The notes beneath the pieces were generated by a model. The model was not told the origin of the DNA, did not search any database, and saw only the letters and a program-made list of their open reading frames with translations. From assembly GCA_024225875.1 (NCBI GenBank), contig JAAEMD010000380.1:1-10045 (forward strand): a stretch of DNA of 10,045 nt, in the 5' to 3' direction. Below are positions 6,721 to 10,045 of the stretch, piece after piece. Source of the stretch: a bacterium. GTDB taxonomy: Bacteria > Margulisbacteria > Marinamargulisbacteria > JAAEMD01. Made by a program: the position numbers and the translations under genes. Position 1 is the stretch's first letter. Each line of letters opens with the position of its first letter.

Positions 6721-7734
6721 CTACTTTATAGATTCTATATTATTAATAAGTATGCCACAGGCTTTTTTGCTTAGCAAAGCAGCTTTGTTTTTTTTGATAT
6801 ATTTTATGCATTCGCTTTTATCATCAGATGCTAAGAACTTCAAAATCTTTGAAAGTTCGATATTTAAATGATCCCTTAATATAAAAACAGGTTTTTCCGG
6901 CTTGAATTTTTTAACATTATTTCCGGGTAGCTGGAAATTAAGCTCATTAAAAAATTCAAGATTGAATATATTTGATAATCTGGAAATTGAAATCGTATCT
7001 TTTACAAGGCCATTATTATCTTCCAGATCCTGAAGATATAAAGCTGCAAGGAAAGTATGGTACATAGAAATATTCTGGAGGGCTACTGTTTTGTTTCCTG
7101 AAACCTCATGTTCTTCAATAATTCTGAAACGGTATTTATCTTTACCAGCTAGAAATTTAATTAAGTATGCAGCATATCCGGATTCTATTTTTGTTGTTTC
7201 GATATCCCATATCTTTTTTTCATTATTAAAACTTATTTTTGCCCACTCATAATTTGCCTGGCTGAGTTTTGTTCCGTCTTTTTTATAACTTGATGATAGA
7301 TAGCGTTTCTTTTGTTTTACAGCTGAAGAGCTGCTCTGTGTTTTTGTGTTTATATCTTCTGAAGGTGTGGTGTCTTTACTTTCAGATGCAGGTTCTTTTT
7401 CTGATTCCTCTGTTTTAACCGGGGTTTTATCAATGCTCAGAATGCTTTTGCCCCAGGATAATTCTACGAAACGGCCATTTTTCTTTATCCCCACCAGTTG
7501 TGTAAAAACAGTGGTGTCCAGTACGCTGAAATAACTGGATGCTTTAAAATCTTTATTATCTTTTATCAGCAGCTCTATATCTTTTGTTGAATATACATTA
7601 ATGTCTGCAGATATACTGTGAGAAAGGATTTCTTCTTCTTCATTAGAAACCTGGGTGACCTTGCCACAGGCAAGAGTTGCCAGTAAAAGGCAAAAACCCA
7701 GAAAATACATGAATTTTAAAAAATATAATCGCAT
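6721..7734 (-). CDS. Candidate lipoprotein of unknown function, first gene of the pilus operon
   Basis: I do not recognise this 337-aa protein. It has a hydrophobic signal (1-22) ending in LATLAC, with Cys23 as the likely lipidated residue. The lipobox is imperfect (T-L-A-C), so ordinary secretion is possible. After an acidic patch (EEEE at 32-35) comes a small globular region (about 40-103). A low-complexity Ser/Thr/Glu/Lys linker (104-141) then leads to a second region rich in aromatic and charged residues (142-337) with no membrane segment. It lies 19 bp upstream of the PilX-like gene, directly behind the operon's likely promoter. A structural or pilotin-like role in assembly is therefore suggested by context only; it lacks the TPR look of PilF/PilW pilotins. 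The start ATG has a weak agg about 12 bases upstream; Met9 is an alternative without an SD. Confidence 0.85.
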   Translation of the reverse strand: MRLYFLKFMYFLGFCLLLATLACGKVTQVSNEEEEILSHSISADINVYSTKDIELLIKDNKDFKASSYFSVLDTTVFTQLVGIKKNGRFVELSWGKSILSIDKTPVKTEESEKEPASESKDTTPSEDINTKTQSSSSAVKQKKRYLSSSYKKDGTKLSQANYEWAKISFNNEKKIWDIETTKIESGYAAYLIKFLAGKDKYRFRIIEEHEVSGNKTVALQNISMYHTFLAALYLQDLEDNNGLVKDTISISRLSNIFNLEFFNELNFQLPGNNVKKFKPEKPVFILRDHLNIELSKILKFLASDDKSECIKYIKKNKAALLSKKACGILINNIESIK

Positions 7735-7770
7735 TTTATATCAAAACCTGACCATCATTAGTATATTCAT

Positions 7771-7799
7771 ATTATAGGTTAGAATATATCAAATTTGAA
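7771..7799 (-). promoter_or_regulatory. Sigma-70-type promoter for the pilus operon
   Basis: Read on the minus strand, ttcaaa (7799-7794) and a perfect tataat (7776-7771) are separated by exactly 17 bp. The -35 matches consensus at four of six positions. The expected start point near 7764 leaves a leader of about 30 bases before the lipoprotein gene at 7734. The position, directly upstream of the first gene of the tightly packed pilus genes, supports it. It is read from consensus only. Confidence 0.6.
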
Positions 7800-7800
7800 C

Positions 7801-7857
7801 ATACTTAATAAGTCCTTAGAGAAAGTGGCCGGCATAACTATCTAAGCATGTAAGTAT
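7801..7857. repeat. Two-part inverted repeat in the intergenic gap
   Basis: The outer arms atactta (7801-7807) and taagtat (7851-7857) are perfect reverse complements. So are the inner arms cttaga (7815-7820) and tctaag (7841-7846). The 20-base loop contains the palindrome gccggc (7828-7833). The structure starts immediately after the YjbQ gene stop (on minus) and ends just behind the pilus operon -35 box. It could act as a terminator-like hairpin for the upstream unit or as an operator. It lacks a T-run, so a classical intrinsic terminator is not shown. Confidence 0.45.
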
Positions 7858-7858
7858 T

Positions 7859-8251
7859 TCAGGATATGGTTTTTAACCAGAACTCCCTGTTTCGGGGACC
7901 GTCAAACTCCATAAAATAAATACTTTGCCAGGTGCCAAGCATTAAGCTGAAATCATTAATAATAAATGTTTGTGAAAAGTTTATCAGGCTCCCCTTTATA
8001 TGGGAATCAGAGTTTCCTTCAGTATGCTGAAATCCGAAGTCTTCTGGTATAGTTTTATTCAGGAACTGTATTATATCTTTTTTGACATCAGGGTCCGCAT
8101 TCTCGTTAACAGATATTCCTGCGGTAGTGTGCGGAGAATAAACGACTATTACCCCGGACTTTATTTTTTGCTTTTTAATATAATCCTGGATCGGCTGTGT
8201 TATATCGATTATTTCATTTCTGTAGTTAGTTTTGATATGTACTTTTTTCAT
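7859..8251 (-). CDS. yjbQ: YjbQ / UPF0047 family protein
   Basis: The 130-aa product is full length for the YjbQ/UPF0047 family (TIGR00149). It carries all the signature blocks: SPHTTAGISVNENADPDV (39-56), HTEGNSDSHIKGSLI (76-90) and LGTWQSIYFMEFDGPRNR (105-122). His41, Glu50, His76 and His84 lie in the conserved metal/active-site-like pocket of the family. E. coli YjbQ shows thiamine-phosphate synthase activity when overproduced, and the family has been labelled a secondary thiamine-phosphate synthase. The physiological role remains unsettled, so thiamine synthesis should not be assumed; no other thiamine gene is in the window. Its ATG overlaps the stop of the 446-aa gene (ATGA), so the two are translationally coupled. 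It is cytosolic, with no signal peptide. Confidence 0.95.
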   Translation of the reverse strand: MKKVHIKTNYRNEIIDITQPIQDYIKKQKIKSGVIVVYSPHTTAGISVNENADPDVKKDIIQFLNKTIPEDFGFQHTEGNSDSHIKGSLINFSQTFIINDFSLMLGTWQSIYFMEFDGPRNREFWLKTIS

Positions 8252-9588
8252 TTAACAGTTCCGGAAGAAGATATATCTGATATTTTATCAATCATATAAT
8301 CAAGTTTATCTGATATCTTTTCCATCTTGTTTTTAAACACAGGCATTAGAATGCTGGCAAAAGCAGATACCAGCTTTCCTTTATCAGCCTCTATAATTTT
8401 TGTTAAACTATTTTGAATTCTTTTCCTGGCCTGATAGCGTTGTTTGTGGCTGAGATCCTTGTCATCCTGTAATGTGTTATCGGTTGATTTCTTAATTAAA
8501 CGGTTGTTTTCTGAAGAGCTGCTGTTCTGGTTGTCCTTTGAATCTTCATTTTCAGATTTTGCTGAAGCATGGACTTTGTTTGTATTTTTATCATTTGATA
8601 CTAATTTGACTGTATTATTATCTTTATATTCCATTTCTTTTGTTATTTTTGCAGTGTGCGCGTAATGAGACAGTCTGGTAATATCAATATCTTTTTTTAA
8701 GACATTATATTCCTGATCATTATTGTTACTTTTGTTCATATCTTCATTATTTTCTTTGTTATCATAACTTTCCAGATTGTCATGGATATGGTCGATTTCC
8801 TGGTCGATCCCTGTTTTTTCAAATATTTTCATCTGTTTTAAAATATCAATGTTTTCTATTTCACTGTCTATTCTTTGCGTGCCCATAACTGACCCGGCTA
8901 CATTTGATATGGTATTTAACAGTGCCAGTTTGCTTGATAAATCACTGTTGTCAGATACGACGTTTTTAACAAGTTCGTCCAGATAATTTTCAAGTGCGCT
9001 TAATAGACCGGTGTTTATCGAGAAACCTAATGAGCCTATGATTGAGATAATAATAGTAAGCTCATCTATATCATAGATGCCGTTTGTCAGTAGACTTGAT
9101 ATTATCCCTTCCCAGTATTCCTTATTAGTAGCTTCAGTACCTGTACTCTTCATAGAACTGGTAAATATTTTTAATTTCTGCTGCTGATCCAGATCCAGAT
9201 GAGGGAGTATTTTTTTTATTGCTGCATTAATTTTTTTATCAATGGCGGGCTGTATTTTATTATTGCCAGGAATATTCAGGTCCTTGAATGCATGCTGTAG
9301 CATTTCAGGATCATTCGCTTGAAGGCTCTTTTCAAGTGATCTCAGGTTTTTTAGCATGGAAATTCCTGTTGGCAGTATATCGTTACTGGATATGCCGGTT
9401 TTTATCATTTCATTCATATCTCTTAATATATTAAATATATAGCGGGATGTTTTTTCATCAAACTGGGCTGGATCAAAGCTTTCTGTTATTGCCTGAAGTT
9501 TGGCGGCTGCATCCTGGAGTTGCTGGAGTCTTAACATTGAGTTTTGATTTGACATTGACAACCCGGATGCTCCTATTGATATACCCAT
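8248..9588 (-). CDS. Unrecognised 446-aa protein, coupled to yjbQ
   Basis: I do not recognise this protein. The N-terminus (MGISIGASGLSMSNQNSMLR) is Ser/Met/Gly-rich with no classical signal peptide. Residues 18-265 look mainly helical, with a hydrophobic stretch at about 176-198 (ELTIIISIIGSLGF and onward) that might be buried or membrane-associated. Residues 270-380 are a low-complexity, Asn/Asp/Lys/Ser-rich, presumably disordered linker. Residues 381-440 form a basic then amphipathic helical tail (KRIQNSLTKIIEADKG, MEKISDKLDYMIDKISDI). That plan (unsignalled N-terminus, helices, disorder, helical C-terminus) also occurs in secreted or surface-apparatus proteins, but I see nothing diagnostic. 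The start is well supported: ggaag lies seven bases before the ATG. It has a candidate promoter overlapping the neighbouring repeat, and its stop overlaps the yjbQ start. Confidence 0.85.
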   Translation of the reverse strand: MGISIGASGLSMSNQNSMLRLQQLQDAAAKLQAITESFDPAQFDEKTSRYIFNILRDMNEMIKTGISSNDILPTGISMLKNLRSLEKSLQANDPEMLQHAFKDLNIPGNNKIQPAIDKKINAAIKKILPHLDLDQQQKLKIFTSSMKSTGTEATNKEYWEGIISSLLTNGIYDIDELTIIISIIGSLGFSINTGLLSALENYLDELVKNVVSDNSDLSSKLALLNTISNVAGSVMGTQRIDSEIENIDILKQMKIFEKTGIDQEIDHIHDNLESYDNKENNEDMNKSNNNDQEYNVLKKDIDITRLSHYAHTAKITKEMEYKDNNTVKLVSNDKNTNKVHASAKSENEDSKDNQNSSSSENNRLIKKSTDNTLQDDKDLSHKQRYQARKRIQNSLTKIIEADKGKLVSAFASILMPVFKNKMEKISDKLDYMIDKISDISSSGTVK

Positions 9589-9642
9589 AACAACACTTCC
9601 TTTCTTTAGAGAAAACTGTAAACTTTATTTATGAAAAATACT

Positions 9643-9671
9643 ATTATAGCTGTTCCAGAATAAAATGTCCG
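9643..9671 (-). promoter_or_regulatory. Candidate promoter of the 446-aa gene, overlapping the repeat edge
   Basis: On the minus strand cggaca (9671-9666) and a perfect tataat (9648-9643) are separated by 17 bp. The -35 keeps the GACA part of the consensus. The -35 box and spacer lie inside repeat copy A, and the last bases of the -10 coincide with the repeat edge. The distance to the ATG at 9588 (about 50 bases) is normal. Copy B has the same -35 and spacer but ends in tataaa. Confidence 0.5.
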
Positions 9672-9756
9672 ACACTGAAGTTTTCAAATGACTTCGTTTA
9701 TGTACGCCTGCTGCACTCAGCCATTTAAACGGATACTTCAATTTGTACCAGCTATA
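9644..9756. repeat. Dispersed structured repeat, copy A
   Basis: From ttatagctgttccagaataa (9644-9663) to about 9756 this matches copy B (from 9897) almost base for base. The main differences are an 11-bp tandem duplication and a longer hairpin loop in B. It contains an imperfect hairpin: left arm gttttcaaatgac (9680-9692) against right arm gccatttaaac (9720-9730), with a 2-base bulge and one A-C mismatch. It has no open reading frame of its own. A small non-coding repeat or non-autonomous mobile unit is the likely nature; no target-site duplication is visible. Confidence 0.8.
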
Positions 9757-9896
9757 TCCTTTAAATATAATCGATTTTTTTACAGGGAATCTTGTATTAA
9801 TATTTTCTGGTTTATCAAAACCGGGCAGGGATAGCCTCTCCATAAACCTGGATTTAGATGCCGGTAAACAGGCGGATCTCTGGTATTTTCGGGTTT
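9757..9896. other. Spacer between repeat copies, no gene seen
   Basis: These 140 bp separate the two repeat copies. They are less AT-rich than the flanks in their second half and include small inverted elements such as ggttt-atca-aaacc. A minus-strand reading frame runs through the spacer and both repeats. Its two ends are the same repeat read twice and its composition is unlike the neighbouring proteins, so I do not call a gene. The whole 9589-10045 stretch holds only the promoter, the two repeats and this spacer. Confidence 0.5.
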
Positions 9897-10025
9897 TTAT
9901 AGCTGTTCCAGAATAAAATGTCCGACACATGTCCGACACATAAGTTTTCAAATGGCTTCGTTTATGTACGCCTGTACACATGCGCTCAGCCATTTAAACG
10001 GACATTTCATTTTGATTCTGCTATA
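9897..10025. repeat. Dispersed structured repeat, copy B
   Basis: This is a direct copy of A, offset by 253 bp at its left edge. It shares ttatagctgttccagaataa, the tgtccgaca element, gttttcaaatg-cttcg, tttatgtacgcctg and cagccatttaaacgga. Its hairpin is better paired than in A: gttttcaaatggc (9944-9956) against gccatttaaac (9989-9999) gives 11 pairs with one 2-base bulge. The loop is longer and holds a second small hairpin, tgtac-gcct-gtaca. The tail (10001-10025) is more diverged. The element may continue past the window edge. Confidence 0.8.
9918..9939. repeat. 11-bp tandem duplication of a quasi-palindrome
   Basis: The unit atgtccgacac occurs at 9918-9928 and again at 9929-9939; copy A has it once (9665-9675). 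Its core tgtccgaca is an odd palindrome (tgtc, central base, gaca). The 11-bp period puts both cores on the same face of the helix, as in tandem protein-binding sites. Simple slippage duplication is an equally good explanation. Confidence 0.75.
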
Positions 10026-10045
10026 CCGTATTAGAAGAACAGGCA

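Noticed and set aside
7859..8251. Assigning a thiamine-biosynthesis pathway to the yjbQ unit.
   Set aside because: The family activity is known mainly from overproduction, and no thi genes or TPP riboswitch-like sequence is seen in the window.
9625..9993. A 122-residue minus-strand open frame covering both repeat copies, with GVHKRSHLKT appearing twice.
   Set aside because: The duplicated peptide is only the DNA repeat read twice, and the frame falls out of step at the 11-bp duplication. Composition (Arg/Ser/Lys/Tyr-rich) is unlike neighbouring proteins and I see no convincing ribosome binding site. Treated as a chance frame through non-coding repeats.
9644..10025. Possible CRISPR array from the direct repeats at the right end.
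   Set aside because: There are only two copies, they are over 100 bp long, the spacing is about 140 bp, and no cas gene is nearby. This does not fit a CRISPR array.

Overview
The window is AT-rich (by eye about one third G+C) and gene-dense. It looks like the chromosome of a diderm (Gram-negative-type) bacterium: it encodes an outer-membrane secretin, a PilMNOP-like inner-membrane alignment complex and a candidate lipoprotein. Poly-lysine and poly-asparagine stretches and homopolymeric A/T runs are common, as expected of a low-GC genome. I cannot name the genus. The unusual domain architectures point to a poorly sampled lineage rather than a model proteobacterium, but that is inference.

Layout, left to right. 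Positions 1-126 are an AT-rich leader. Its first bases resemble the tail of a repeat found at the other end of the window. Next is a dihydrofolate reductase gene on the plus strand (127-657) whose sequence looks more eukaryote-like than typical bacterial FolA. Everything else is on the minus strand and converges on it. Reading in the direction of transcription, 7734 down to 681 is a compact type IV pilus operon: a candidate lipoprotein of unknown function, a PilX-like minor pilin, a natural PilM-PilN fusion, PilO-like, PilP-like, and a 997-residue PilQ-like secretin carrying five tandem Ig-like domains. Junctions are tight (TAATG, a 6-bp gap, ATGA, ATGA), and a plausible sigma-70-type promoter lies just upstream of the lipoprotein gene.

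Upstream of that operon, also on the minus strand, is a two-gene unit: a 446-residue protein I do not recognise and a YjbQ/UPF0047 protein, coupled by an ATGA overlap. The last ~400 bp hold no convincing gene. They contain two direct copies of a ~115-130 bp structured repeat, each with a conserved imperfect hairpin. The edge of the inner copy appears to form part of the promoter of the 446-residue gene.

Functionally, the pilus genes would build the envelope-spanning alignment and exit machinery of a type IV pilus: cytoplasmic PilM domain, then PilN/PilO/PilP periplasmic scaffold, then secretin pore. The motor ATPases (PilB/PilT), platform (PilC), prepilin peptidase and major pilin are not in the window. 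The strongest unusual points are the Ig-repeat secretin, the PilM-PilN fusion, the eukaryote-like DHFR, the unknown lipoprotein and the unknown 446-residue gene, and the structured repeats.
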